A stretch of DNA of 64,000 bases, taken from Malus domestica. Taxonomy: Eukaryota; Streptophyta; Magnoliopsida; Rosales; Rosaceae. Where the stretch lies: positions 1,240,001 through 1,304,000 of the forward strand of contig NC_091670.1 in NCBI RefSeq assembly GCF_042453785.1, read 5' to 3'. The translations under genes were made by a program, and so were the position numbers. Position 1 is the first letter of the stretch; every line of letters starts with the position of its first letter. Shown here one piece after another: positions 36,138 through 47,962 of this stretch. The notes under the pieces were generated by a model, which saw only the letters and a list, made by a program, of their open reading frames with translations, was not told where the DNA came from and searched no databases.

Positions 36138-36410
36138 ATGTCAGAGCCTGGAAGTTCTAGTGATGAGGGTTCTTCTAGCTTTAGCTCTAAGTCTGAGTCT
36201 GCAATGTCGGAGTCTTCAGGGTCTTTGTTAGAGTCCTGTACTAGAGAAACATTGGATGATCTTCCCAACCGTCAAACTTTAGCTATTGCTAGTTCTTCCT
36301 CCATGGCGTTGGGTGAGGGGGTTTCTCCTGATATGTCTTTGCCTCGGCGGAGGCATGGTTATAAGCCTGCGCCATCACCTCAGAGTAAGTCTTCCAAGTA
36401 TTGGCATTGA
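36138..36410 (+). CDS. Second antisense open frame in the LTR element, 90 aa, Ser-rich
   Basis: It begins MSEPGSSSDEGSSSFSSKSE and is acidic and Ser-rich, then basic at the end (LPRRRHGYKPAPSPQSKSSK). It lies directly 3' of the minisatellite and overlaps the gag region on the opposite strand at its end. The preceding ttgtag at 36133-36138 resembles a splice acceptor, so it could be a later exon of the same antisense transcript as the frame at 33010. This is inferred from position only. Confidence 0.3.
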   Translation: MSEPGSSSDEGSSSFSSKSESAMSESSGSLLESCTRETLDDLPNRQTLAIASSSSMALGEGVSPDMSLPRRRHGYKPAPSPQSKSSKYWH

Positions 36411-37720
36411 TCATGTATTTAAAGAAACAATCACGTAGGCCTGCCGTGAAGGCTTTGAGGGCAGTCTTGTCGTCTGCCTCGGCACACCGGGAGTATTCAT
36501 GGCTGAAGCGGCCAGCATACATACGTAATGACTCGTCTGGCCTCTGGCGGATAGTGTACAGGTCATCTGTAGAGTGCAAGCGATCGGTTTGGAAAATGTG
36601 TTGGGAAACAAATAGTTTCCTCAATTCCTCAAATGAGTCTACCGTCTCAGGTGTAAGACGACAATACCAATTTAGAGCTCCGCCAGAGAGGGTGGAGGGG
36701 AAGAGAAGACATCGCTCTTCGTCGGTGTGCATCCGATATGCCAGGGTGGACTCAAAGAGGTTAAGGTGCTCAATCGGGTCCTCTTTTCCAGTATAAAGTT
36801 GCAAGCCAAGCTTCTGCTTTGTCTTTGCTTGAAGGGGGTGTTGAGGATCCTCCTTGTAAGAGGGCCAGGCCTGGGTTGGTTCCAGTCAGGTATTTCAGCC
36901 TGACGTTCAGCCTTCAACTTGTTTACTTCCTCAAGAAGTTGTAGGACAAGGGGGTCCTGAGCGGAGTTATGTGCCACTGGAGCTTTCTTTCGTAAATCTC
37001 CATCTCCTCTTGGAATTAGGAAGGTTTGATCAAGGGCATGTGATTTTTCCCTGGACTCGCTGTACTGGCTTCCAGGGTATGTCTGTCGGAACACCTCTGA
37101 GTCCCCTGTACCCTCATGTCTCTCTAGGACTTGTTGCACCTTCCCCAAGTTGGTGGCCGGCTCGGGCCGTGGCAGGGGACCGAGTCTCTCAGACATCCTT
37201 GGGTCATTGATCTTTGAGCTTATATGGATGGAATTCTCTCGACGTTGCTTCAGGAAATCCCGACAATCGTGAAAGACGGCTTTCGATCCTTCTGCCCCTT
37301 CAGCAAAGAGGTGTCTCCCTCCGCTTCTCATGGTTCGGGTCGAAGCAACTGGGTTAAGAGAAGCCTCATGTTGATTATCAAATCGAGGGGTAATTTGTTC
37401 CCTATCAGGGATATCTATGTCGAATGCATGTGACCCTCCATGTTGGAAGGCACCCAGTTGATGGTTGACTTCCACGGGGGCAACAAGCTCGCGTGTCTGA
37501 GCTTGCCTAGCTTCGTGAAGTGTCTCGAATAGCTTCTCATATTGCTCCTGGAGGACCTCATTCCTCATTGCTATCTTGTTGTTCTGAGCTTCCAACTCAT
37601 CGACTTTAGCTTGAAGAAGAACTCGTTTTCCTTCCTTCTTTCGTTGTTTCGCACTATGTGCAAGGGGGGTGTCATTCTGTGTGCTGTGGCTTCCTTCGCT
37701 TCCCATGCTGGAGAGGGATG
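36289..37720 (-). CDS. gag-type open region of the young LTR element
   Basis: On the minus strand this part of the element reads through a coiled-coil, charged N-terminal part (about 37700-36850) and a retrotransposon gag core (about 36804-36430) with FPSTLSGGALNWYCRLTPET, FEELRKLFVSQHI and LRMYAGRFSHEYSRC. These match the Retrotrans_gag family of gypsy elements. No zinc knuckle or protease is visible beyond it. As a retroelement part it is reported only as a region. Confidence 0.75.
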
Positions 37721-37813
37721 CCTGATCAAAAGAAAGTGTACGAATGATAGAAACCAGCTTGACACAGCTGAAGAGAGTAGGAATAAGTGTCGTTTCCCAC
37801 AGACGGCGCCAAA

Positions 37814-38325
37814 TGTTGATGCACAAAATCAGCGAAGACTTTGGTACAACAGAAAGTGTCAGGTTTTGTGACCTTCGCTTGGTTGCTTCGGTCACTAGTG
37901 AGGATAAGTACGTAAATGAATAGAGACAGAGAAGCAAACACAGGATGTACGTGGTTCACCCAGATTGGCTACGTCCACGGAGTAGAGGAGTTCTTATTAG
38001 TAGTGAAGGGCTTACACAAGTACAAAGGATCAAGCTCTCAATTTAGTGAGTTCTTGTGAATGATTTAACACAAATGGCATTAGCCAATATTGTGGGGGAA
38101 TGACCCATATTTATAGAAAAACTTGTAGCTTTGTCACATTGACATGTGTCATGTTATGATTGGTTCTTGATGTCGACACGTGCTGCGCTCTGATTGGCCT
38201 CTAATCTTGACACGTGTCGAGTAGTGATTGGCCTCCTGGTCGGAGGGGAACTCTTCTGGGTCCTTGACAGTATAGCGTTGGCCGGTGCTCGGTAGTTTCG
38301 GGATTGGTCAAGTATGGTACAAACA
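37814..38325 (-). repeat. LTR (right; 5' LTR in element orientation)
   Basis: 512 bp, the partner of 30411-30922. In element orientation it is followed directly by the tttggcgccgtctgtggga primer-binding region. On the other side it abuts satellite sequence (agtatcccatcaaaat). Confidence 0.92.
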
Positions 38326-39005
38326 AGTATCCCATCAAAATAATAGATTCACTAATACTTAAGAGTTTATTCATACTTTTATTAAGTATAACATAAGATT
38401 TTGTGGTATCCACTGGTGTAAATATTTTAAATTGACGATCGAATTCAATCATTGTATTCATATAAGGTCAAGGAGTGTAGTTGTAAAAAATCATCAAAAT
38501 CGGAGTTAAAATGACCGTTAAATCGTGATTTTTCGTTTATAACCGTCGAAAAGTTTTGTCCCGTTACTTGCTCTCTGAATGTTTGTTTTTTGCAATTTTT
38601 GGCATATGCGATCTCGAAATATATAAAAACATGTTTGACGGTTGGATCATTGAAACTAGTTTTGTAGAATGAGTATCCCATCAAAACAATAGATTCACTA
38701 ATACTTAAGAGTTTATTCATACTTTTATTAAGTATATCCACTAGTGTAAATATTTTAAATTGAAGATCGAATTCAATCATTGTATTCATATAGGGTCAAG
38801 GAGTGTGGTTGTAAAAAATCATCAAAATCGGAGTTAAAATGACCGTTAAATCGTGATTTTTTGTTTATAACCGTCGAAAAGTTTTGTCCCGTTACTTGCT
38901 CTCTGAATGTTTGTTTTTTGCAATTTTTGGCGTATGCGATCTCGAAGTATATACAAACATGTTTGACGGTTGGATCGTTGAAATTAGTTTCGTATAATTC
39001 GTATC
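38326..39005. repeat. Satellite block, right copy (two units)
   Basis: This is the same satellite family as 24178-29635. It starts in mid-unit directly at the LTR end. The first 135 bases carry the private variants actggtgtaa and ttgacgatcg found only at about 28000-28030 in the left array. From about 38461 it follows the left copy from 29085 onward. Confidence 0.92.
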
Positions 39006-39779
39006 CATGAAGTTCAATGGTGTGTGTGTGTATATATATATATTTATTTATTAAGTAGATTTAAATCTATTTATTTTGTATGTATAATTATTATAGTTTT
39101 TAGGGGTATCAAATTTAATATATATATATATATATAATTATTATAGTATATATAATTATTATAATTATTATAGTAATTTAATATATATATATAATTATTA
39201 TAGTTTTTAGGGGTATAAAATTGTTAAATTAATATATATATATATAATTATTATAGTATTTTTTTAGGGTTATAAATTATTAAATTAATATTCTGCTTAT
39301 CGTGTATCGTGTTACCCACGTGTATACCCGAACAAGCCTGTTATCTTAACAGGTGCTTATCGGGTTACCCGATAACGACCCGTTTCGTTATCGTGTCGAC
39401 CCGAACACCTGTTAATTTCGTGTCGTGTTGTGTCGGGTTATCGGGTCGTGTCAGGAATTGCCAGACCTAACTAAAACACGGGCCCACTTTAAAGGTTATA
39501 ATAATTTTAACCAAATTTCAAGGATCCAAATTGTTTAATGAGGAGGATTATGTATAAGCTGGTTTGGAATGCAAGCAAGCAGCCATGCACAGCTCTCTAG
39601 CTGGCCTCGAGTTGGCAGCAGACATGCACCCTCAAGAAACCAACATGATCCTTTTGGTGAGGATCTTATGGATTCAAGAATCGTGTTCGTTTATCGTACA
39701 TCGTGTGATCAATTTTTATCAAGTACTGTTTGTGTTTAATTTTAAATAAAAATATTTAAAATAATTTTTAACCGCACAA
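38461..39779. repeat. Segmental duplication, right copy
   Basis: Near-identical to 29085-30405. After accgcacaa (39771-39779) it continues into unique AT-rich DNA (tatatgatgaatgg), whereas the left copy continues into ggtaa plus the LTR. Confidence 0.9.
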
Positions 39780-42700
39780 TATATGATGAATGGACATGAT
39801 TCACAAATCTTCTGAATCCTCACAAAAAGGATCCGACGAGGATCCGGAGAAAAATGCACATTAACACATAAGAAAATAACATTAAAATAAGCAAAATGCT
39901 ACCAAAATACACAAAGTAGTGCACTTGACTAAATAAGAGTAATGTTACTTATACCAACTTTTATATTAAATTTGCAAAACTTGTGATGTGTTATCGATAC
40001 AAAATAAGCATGTTAATAAACATTTTAACAATAATTTAATCTTCAACAACAACCATGCTATATAATTTGCAAAATATAATTTACATATATGGTTTTTTTA
40101 GCATTACCCGATTAAATTATCATTTGTTAATTCTTAGTTGTTCGTTGAATTCTTAGTTTTTTTAGCGTTATAACCGGAACATGATGATTAATTTATTCCT
40201 GTCAAAGGGGACTGCAAAGAGTACAGTAACACTAATCAAACTCTCACAAGCAAACGATTCTTATAAATTATTGTTTATTTTTAGAGTTTAGCGCTCAGGG
40301 TCTAACATAAAAAAAATATAATTTTTATATGTCAATCATGCAAACTTTTTCATGTGTAAAGAAAGACCAGAAGGTGTGCAGAATTCATGATCAAGATTAT
40401 CAAGAAAATGAGTTCCCCTATATGAAGAAGAAACAAACAAAAGATATGATGGAAAAATGTATCTCTTTAAAATTATTATCAAGGAGAGGAGAAGGGTTCC
40501 AAATTTTTACAATAATTATGAAAAAAGAAGGAATTTTAAATTTGGAATGCATGAATAAATTTTTTTATATTTAAATTAAAAAAGATACGTATGTGATATG
40601 CACCCACAAAAGATAAAACCAAAATTTGATTTCTGACGTCCACTAGCAAGCAAACATGAAATTACACCACTCATGCATTTCTGAAAGGTGAAGTGAAAGG
40701 AGATAAGAATGCTGATTCAATCACTTTCCTTTTGTCCAGGGAAAGGATATTATGGGATTTAATTGGTTACAAGTGTGAGACCTAATGATGAAGCATAATA
40801 TTCGACGTCGTTTTCTCGCGTCTACATGCACCCATTTGCATGTAAAGCCTCACTTAGGAATTTGGCAGAGATTTGTCCATCAAATACTACAGTTTCACGC
40901 CCAACAGTTTATAACCGAAACACGTTAAGATCATCTTCAGTAACGAAGAGCTAAATGTAACATTTGGCAATATTTTAGTCCTTTAAAACTTAAATCTCTT
41001 GTACCTGAGATTTGTTAATAAGTAGAATGATAACGCTTTCTTCATTTTCAGTAAATAACATATTCTTTATTTCACGCTAACATAACATTATTTGACCGTA
41101 TAAACATCATAATCATATCATTTTATATACTATGCAATCTATTGCAATCTGATCCTTATCACTCTTAATCTTATGCAATTCTAGGTAACCAAACGTGCTC
41201 TCAAGGATAAAAACGACTTGGCCCCAACTTCTAACTATATTTTGAAATCTATATCAAAAAACACTTAAATGAGTTGTTCAAATTAATTATTCCTTTAAAC
41301 TATGTACTTCTTTTATAGGCTAATTGTCATATGATCCACCTAAATTATTTAAGGTGCTTAGCTAAATTGCTATTAAGGATTAGTCTCTTTTATCTGCCAA
41401 AATATTAACATCAGTATGTATCTAATAGTTGCCTTCTTAACTGAAATTAGACGGTATGGCTGATTCATACTTAGGTTTTGACAGAAGGTATCTATCGCTT
41501 GCTTTGCTTTGCTTCCCAATTTTGCACGTTACATAGTGTCATCTAAAACCCAAAAGTTAAGCTATTATGTTACAAGGATCCGACCTCCCAAGTTGGCCAT
41601 TTGCTTTTGGATTCTGCCAACTGCATAATGGAAGGAAGACTTGGCCATTTTCCTCTCAACTTTCACTCAACTACTGATTTTTCTGCTATTGTCAATTTCC
41701 TCTATGAACTATATTAATCGTCATTTTCCGCTATTGTTATGCTTACCATTATTTCATCTAATTTTCCTTCCAAAAAAATGTCGCTCTTGTAATTAAATGT
41801 GACCCTCATATTTCTACTTTTTCATTTCTTGAAATTTGACATTTTTGGTGAAGTTAAGTAGATGAAATGTTGGAAAACATGATTGTACGTCGGAAATCAG
41901 GGGAAATTTTTCAGTGTGACAGGTACACGGAGTAGTACATCACATATCACTATACAAATGATGGGATATTTGTTTTAAAAAGTTAATAACTTAAAGAATA
42001 AAATTTCCCACCATTTATATAAAAACAGGTGGTGTACTCTCGGTGTTCTGATCACAATGAAAAATTTCTCCGAAATCAGCCATTAATAATAGTTTGGGAG
42101 ATTTGAGAAATAAGCAGTGAAGTACAAGATAAAATCAGCAATATACTCATATGTAAATTAAAATAAACGATACGTTTAAAAATTATAAAGATTTTGTCAG
42201 ACGGAATTGAAATTGAAATTAAAGAAATGTTCGACCACATGAATTAGTTTGAAGATATAAGGTTTTCCTATTATTATAGGTTGTTCAAATGTTTTCTCTT
42301 TCTTTTACTTCTCAAAGTTTTTTTTTTTATCAACAAAGAAATATATTAAACGTGAAAGCCTCTGGTACAACTATAGTTTTTTTTCTTCTCAAAGTTGAAA
42401 ACGTGATTTCATTAATTGTATTAGAAAAAAAATGGTGGGATACCTTTCACTTACGAACTCACTACAAGATTTAAACATAAAACCTCTAATTTAACATCAA
42501 AGCAACAACGGGTCTCATTTGTGCAACATAAACGGTTTTAAAGGATTTAATAAACAATTTTGACAACAGGAATAACGTGAGACAGAAATTCAATTTAGAG
42601 GTTATGTGACAAAATATTAGTTCAAGAAGTATTAGGGTTTGGGAAGAGTCTAGATGTAATCAAAGTTGTTTTCAATGATAACAGGCTGGATAAGGATCAT

Positions 42701-42988
42701 GGCAACAAGAAGGTCAATTGCCCTCATCGGCCTTTACTCTTTTTAAATTGTTTTTCTTTTTCCGTGTGCCTTTGGGTAATGGTTTCTATCAACAAAAATG
42801 CTGTACTCGATAAACAAAATGCCCTTTGGGTAATTACAAACTATTTTTCTTTCTTTGCTTTGTATAATCATATTTGTTATTTTATTTATTTTAGGGCGAC
42901 GAATAAAAATAAAGAGAAGTATATAAAGGAGAAACATGGCACAGCAAAGGGCATTTTGTTGAACATGAAGAATTCAGGGGTGAGATTG
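39780..42988. other. Gene-free AT-rich region
   Basis: About 3.2 kb without a supportable exon chain on either strand, with no clear repeat structure beyond AT-rich runs. Unclassified old repeat remnants are likely. Confidence 0.5.
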
Positions 42989-42998
42989 CTTTTAGGTG

Positions 42999-43212
42999 GG
43001 GAGCATTTTGCTCACCCTCATAAATTATGGTTATGATCCATATACACATAATTATGTGTCACGTGTTCTTTCACTTAATCTTAGTTTTTTTTTTAATTTA
43101 AAAAGTAACGTTAAATGTGAAAGTTAATTAAAGTTAGATAAAATGACACGTAACAAATAATTAAGTGTAATGAATATGCATTATAATTGTGTGGCGAGCA
43201 AAAATGTTTTAA
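42999..43212. mobile_element. 214-bp MITE, target duplication cttttaggtg
   Basis: It is flanked by perfect cttttaggtg copies (42989-42998 and 43213-43222). The ends are ggagcattttgctcaccctc and the inverse of aaaacatttttgctcgccac. It shares the gctcacc/gagcaaaaat terminus with the MITE at 11106-11297. The interior is AT-rich and partly self-complementary (acacataattatgtgtcacg and cgtaacaaataattaagtgt). Confidence 0.75.
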
Positions 43213-43222
43213 CTTTTAGGTG

Positions 43223-44150
43223 CGCTTACGGTTCTAAACAATTGGAATTTGGAATCTTCAAGTTCCACTCCACCTCTTACCCATTTGCCCTCTGGAAAAC
43301 TCCATCCTTTTGATTTTTCTCATATTCTTTCCTTCTTTTGGCACAATTCTTTTTCCCTTTTAAAAGGCTTGTTGACCGAAAAATAAATAAATTGTTAAAG
43401 GCTTAGTTATAGGAAAAAAGAAAAAGAAATTATTTTCATTAGAAACATTTTTGCCGTTTCAAATTGAGTAATGTTAATTAAAAATTAAATTATTACTTAA
43501 ATTGATTAGCGTGTTTATTTATTATTAATAGTATTTTATTTATTTTTCAAACTGAATTTACTTAATTCTCAACTGTCACCATCACCGTCTCTTCTTCTCG
43601 AATATGTTCTTTTTGTTATACTCATTTACAATGACATTTTTATGACACATAAATAAAAGTGCTTATTTATTTTTTGATTAATATAGTTTGAAAATGTGAC
43701 ACATAAATTATGTACAATTTAGTACTACAATTTATTGTTATTCTTCTTTATTTTTAAGTAAGAGATCTTAGTTTCGATTCTCACTAAAACAAATTTGAAC
43801 CACATTATCATAGCTAACTCAATATGAGATTTAGTCTACTCTCTCATCTTTTTAATGTAAATACTATTGTTTGTTAAAAAAACAAGAAAAAAAAAAAGTT
43901 CGTATGTATGTAAAAGTTTCTCCCTGCTCCAAACTTCCAAAGGATTCTGACAAATCAAGACCACACGTTTTGGGTCCCACCATTATCTCAAATCAGTTCA
44001 TCTTTTGGTCAAACATTAATATTCATTTGCAATGCCACGGGTCACATACACATACACGTCGCTGGTTCTCATCCCAGACGCTTCTCCCTCTCCCTCCCTG
44101 ACTCCCTCCTCTCTCTCTCTGATTAATCTGTCTTTTTCTTACCATCTAAA
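43223..44150. other. Upstream region of SKP2A
   Basis: AT-rich, containing the SINE. From about 43900 the sequence becomes CT-rich (cttctccctctccctccctg), which suggests approach to a transcription start. No TATA box was assigned with confidence. Confidence 0.4.
43719..43895 (+). mobile_element. tRNA-derived SINE copy
   Basis: The stretch ttagtactaca... attcttcttta ... gtaagagatcttagtttcgattctc ... gaaccacattatcatagcta ... atgtaaatactattgt ... A-rich tail follows the SINE at 17169-17340 throughout with more divergence, so it is an older insertion. Confidence 0.75.
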
Positions 44151-45004
44151 ATTTATAAAAGTTAATTAAAAGCTCTATCTCTCACGCTATTTGTGTATTT
44201 CATTTCACTGCCCCTCGAATACCGTCGCAGAGAGACTAAGAAAACGAAAACAAAGCCGCATGCAGATCATCAGCAACAACCTTGTACGGTTCTGGTACTT
44301 TCTCAAAACATCAGTCTTCTCCTTTTTTCCTCATATAACTGTTGTAAGCTGCCCTGTTTTCTTAGAAATGTTTGTTCTTCCTGGTATTGGTCAGTTTAAT
44401 CTTTCTAAATATTGCTGCAAATTGGTGTCATTTTTCAGAGCTTAAGTTTTTTATTTCTCTCTCAAAGTTGGCACCTTTCATGTTTTGAGTCCAAAATTAA
44501 TCTTCAACAGTGTCAAAATTGTTCCTTTCTTAATTTTAATTTGAGCTTTCATTGTTTCTAAAATGGGTTTGTTACAAAATTTTGGAAACAAAATTGAAAG
44601 GGGTCTTTTTGATTGGTGAACTTGCAGAGGCTGATCACAAGGTGAAAAATAATAATATAATTTTATTTGGAATTTTTTCTTTTAAAAAAATTGATGGGTG
44701 AGATTTACTGTACTATATATATTTGATTCTGCTATGTCTCTGCAAGTTTCTTAAGGTGTTGACACATGGCATGGGTTTGTGTTGGTACTCAAGTTTCTTG
44801 TCGTTTTACCCCTTCTGGTTTTTTTTTTTTTTTGGTTTGTTTATTTGTTTTTTTTTATGTAAATATTGAGGTGTGCTGGTATTTGTAAATGCTTATCCTT
44901 GTTTCTCTCTCTTGATTGAGGTGGTGGCAGAAACGAGGAACTTTTTCCGTTGGTTCGTGAAGGCGGTGGTGGTGGTGGGATTTTTGGGGTGAGAGCTTTT
45001 TGAA

Positions 45005-47528
45005 ATGGTGGGACAAGGAAACATCAAGACTGAGGACTTGAACTTGTGCTTTGAGAAGCTGATGATGTTTGCAAGTGCTTCTGGTGGAAGCGCTTCTGTT
45101 GGTGGGAAAATGAAGATGGAAGGAAGGGTGATGATCACCGATTGGAAGGATATTCCGATTGAGCTGCTTCTGCAAATCCTGGCGCTTGTCGATGATCAGA
45201 CGGTGATCACGGCATCTGGAGTCTGCAGTGGCTGGAGAGATGCTGTTTGCTTGGGCCTTACTCGTCTCTCCCTCTCATGGTACATATATTTTTTGCCTTC
45301 TCTATGTTATGTTTTTTATTGTTCAAAGAAAGGAACCAATATATTAACATCACCTGGTGGCATATGACCTTCGAAAATTCGATTTTTCGTTCGTGTGTGT
45401 GTGTGTTACTGTTGGGATTAAGTCCCTGGTTCTAGTAACTTCCAAAAGTATACGCTGTGTGTATAAATATTGCTTTGCCAGGCCGTTCTCTGTTTTCGTG
45501 TTATCCCTTTAGTGGTGGAATTGCTCTTTGGGACACAATATGATTCCTTCGGTTGTTTTTATGAATTTAAGTTCATCTGAACGACAGTTTTTATTTTTAA
45601 GATTATAAGAAATTGATGCCAATCTGCAAGAGTAGGCAGGGTTATGTGACAATGATTCTGTCATTAGGTGATTAGACTGATTGTATTGCTTACCCCTGCT
45701 GCGTACTTGTAAAGATTACAAAAGATTAACTTCTCGGAGTTGGTGATTGGCCTGTCTAAGGCTCTTTTCGAATTTCACGTTAATCTAGTGTGGGAGTAGA
45801 TTTAGTTTGTAATTTGTAGAATGCTTATGCTTATTCGTTCGGTTTTATATCAAGCTGGATTTTCTTTTGTGAATTCACAGGTATTTTGAATCCAAGGTAG
45901 TGGCAATTTTTGAGGCTTACCCTATATTAATTTGTGTTGGGTGGTTGTAAATTAATGTTGCTAGGGTCTAAATACGTTTGCTTATGTTAAGAGCTCGATT
46001 CCTTAGATGGAAGGAATCAAAGGGAAACCCTCGTGTAGGATGCTGAATCAAACACGGTTCAAAAAGGAACTAAAAATCTTATTAAATTTTAGGACTATCA
46101 AAAGCGTAGGAACTTAAAATGTTTGTAGAAGAATGTTTGTAGAAACTTTATGAATTGATTTAAGTCGTTCTTTTTAAAATGTTTTAAATGCCAACTTGAT
46201 CTGTCAACTATGTTATCAGGTGCACCAAGAACATGAACAGCTTGGTCCTATCTCTAGCTCCTAAGTTTACAAGATTGCAGACTTTAATACTGCGGCAAGA
46301 TCATAAACCCCAACTTCAGGATAATGCTGTTGAGAGCATTGCAAACTTCTGTCATGACCTGCAGGTCCTGGACCTCAGCAAAAGCTTCAAGCTCAGTGAC
46401 CGATCCCTATATGCCTTGGCTCACGGGTGCCCAAATCTTACAAAACTAAACATTAGTGGGTGCTCGGCATTCAGTGACATTGCTCTTGAATATCTTGCTG
46501 GATTTTGCCGAAAATTGGAAGCCTTGAATCTTTGTGGTTGCGGCAGGAGTGCATCAGACAGGGCATTGCAGGTAAAGCAAAGTTTAGATATTGATTTATT
46601 TATTTTGTGTATTAACTGAGTTGGCTCTATTAATACTATTAAGATCGCGTGCAGGCTATTGGGCATTACTGTAGTCAGTTGCAGTCTCTGAATCTTGGTT
46701 GGTGTGAGGATGTAAGTGATGTTGGAGTTATGTGTTTGGCACATGGATGCCCTGATCTCAGAACTGTTGATTTGTGCGGCTGTGTCCTAATATCAGGTAT
46801 TTGTTTTACAGTACTCGCTGCCTGTTACAGTTGGTTTTAGTGGTCATATTTCGTTAATGTTATTTTTCCACATGTATGTGTTGATGAGTGCATTGCAAAG
46901 GTGTACATGTTGCTATTATGAAAAGTTGCGTAGCCTTGACCGTGCTGCTTCAGAGTCGGTTATCGCAGTCCATTGTTAACCTTATGGTAGCCATTTCATG
47001 ATGTCTCAGTCAAATCCCTAATGTTTTGCTGGAAATTTTTAGGATATGCTCAGCTGACCCGAAAATATTATTGAACCGAAAGGGGAGACCCTAGAATTGA
47101 AGGTCTGATGCCTTTATTCTTTGATTGCAGATGATAGTGTGATTGCTTTGGCAAACAGGTGTCCTCATTTGCAATCGCTTGACCTTTACTACTGTAAGAA
47201 CATTACAGACAGAGCAATGTATTCCTTGGCCCAGAGTGTAGTGAAGAACAAGCCTGCGGCAATGTGGGAATCCCGGAAAGCCAGGAATGACGAGGAAGGG
47301 CTTAGGACCCTCAACATTAGCCAATGCACAGCACTCACCCCTTCTGCTGTTCAGGCGGTGTGCGACTCGTTCCCTGCACTTCACACCTGCTCTGGAAGGC
47401 ATTCCCTCATCATTAGCGGCTGTTTGAACTTGACGTCGGTGCATTGTGCCTGCGCTGTCCAAGCTCACCGCACTGCCAACGCCTTTCCTCATTCAGCTCA
47501 TGGAACCAATGAACGGGGATTAGGGTAA
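45005..47528 (+). CDS. SKP2A: F-box/LRR protein SKP2A/SKP2B
   Basis: Four coding exons give 388 residues: 45005-45279, 46220-46571, 46655-46796, 47131-47528. All introns are GT-AG and phases agree. The F-box is at about residues 46-82 (DWKDIPIELLLQILALVDDQ). It is followed by C-terminal leucine-rich repeats of the cysteine-containing type (LQVLDLSKSFKLSDRSLYAL, LQSLNLGWCEDVSDVGVMCL, LQSLDLYYCKNITDRAMYSL) and a conserved tail (PSAVQAVCDSFPALHTCSGR, then CLNLTSVHCACAVQAHR). The match to recalled Arabidopsis SKP2A/SKP2B is close over the whole length. In that family the F-box binds SKP1 in an SCF E3 ligase that degrades cell-cycle regulators such as E2FC/DPB, and SKP2A binds auxin. A versus B is not decided. 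Leader exons are likely at about 44150-44300 and just before the start (acceptor ggtggcag at 44929). Convergent with SHM3. Confidence 0.95.
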
Positions 47529-47962
47529 CGATCTGGTAAAGTGTTGAAAGGACCGAGAACCCTTAACCACTGTACATATGTTTGTATTGAGATGTAAGAT
47601 ATTGGTCGCAAATGGGCAGCAGCCATTTGTTGGAACCTACGGACTTTATCTTGACTTATGTTATCGGCTTTCGAATATTGAATTGTGCAGCATTTTTGGA
47701 TGCTCGAAAACAAATTTAGTTACTCAAAGCCGCTATGGTGGCCGTTCGCTTCTTAGAGCGCTTACCCGTCGACTCGTAAGTCATGGCTGTTGATGCGCCT
47801 CCCGTATACAAAACATCTAGCGTACGCAAAACCAAAAATCACTCAAATCTGAAGCCGTTGGATTAAGAGTTTACGGTTTCATAGAACCGTATCACAAGTA
47901 CAACATGAGTGATTAAACTTGAACTCCCTTATTGGAAGATTGACCAGATGTTGCTATACCGG
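47529..47962. other. Convergent 3' spacer between SKP2A and SHM3
   Basis: 434 bases between the two stop codons. It must hold both 3' UTRs and both poly(A) regions. No other feature was seen. Confidence 0.7.

Larger units (their letters stand above)
30411..38325 (-). mobile_element. Young non-autonomous gypsy-type LTR retrotransposon (gag only, LARD/TR-GAG-like)
   Basis: Two direct 512-bp LTRs, tgttgatgca...tacaaaca (30411-30922 and 37814-38325), differ at one base by eye. Read on the minus strand, the right LTR is followed by tttggcgccgtctgtggga, a gypsy-type primer-binding region, and then by a gag-type open region. A purine-rich aggggagca lies just inside the other LTR. No protease, RT, RNase H or integrase was found in 6.9 kb of interior, so the copy must be mobilised in trans. 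The interior instead holds plus-strand (antisense) open frames and several tandem repeats. LTR identity suggests insertion within roughly the last 0.1-0.2 million years at usual plant rates. It looks structurally whole for its class, but the flanking 5-bp sequences (ggtaa and agtat) do not match. Confidence 0.88.

Noticed and set aside
30406-38330. Normal 5-bp target duplication of the LTR element
   Set aside because: ggtaa on the left and agtat on the right do not match, and shifting the LTR ends by a base or two does not help because both LTRs have the same TG...CA ends.
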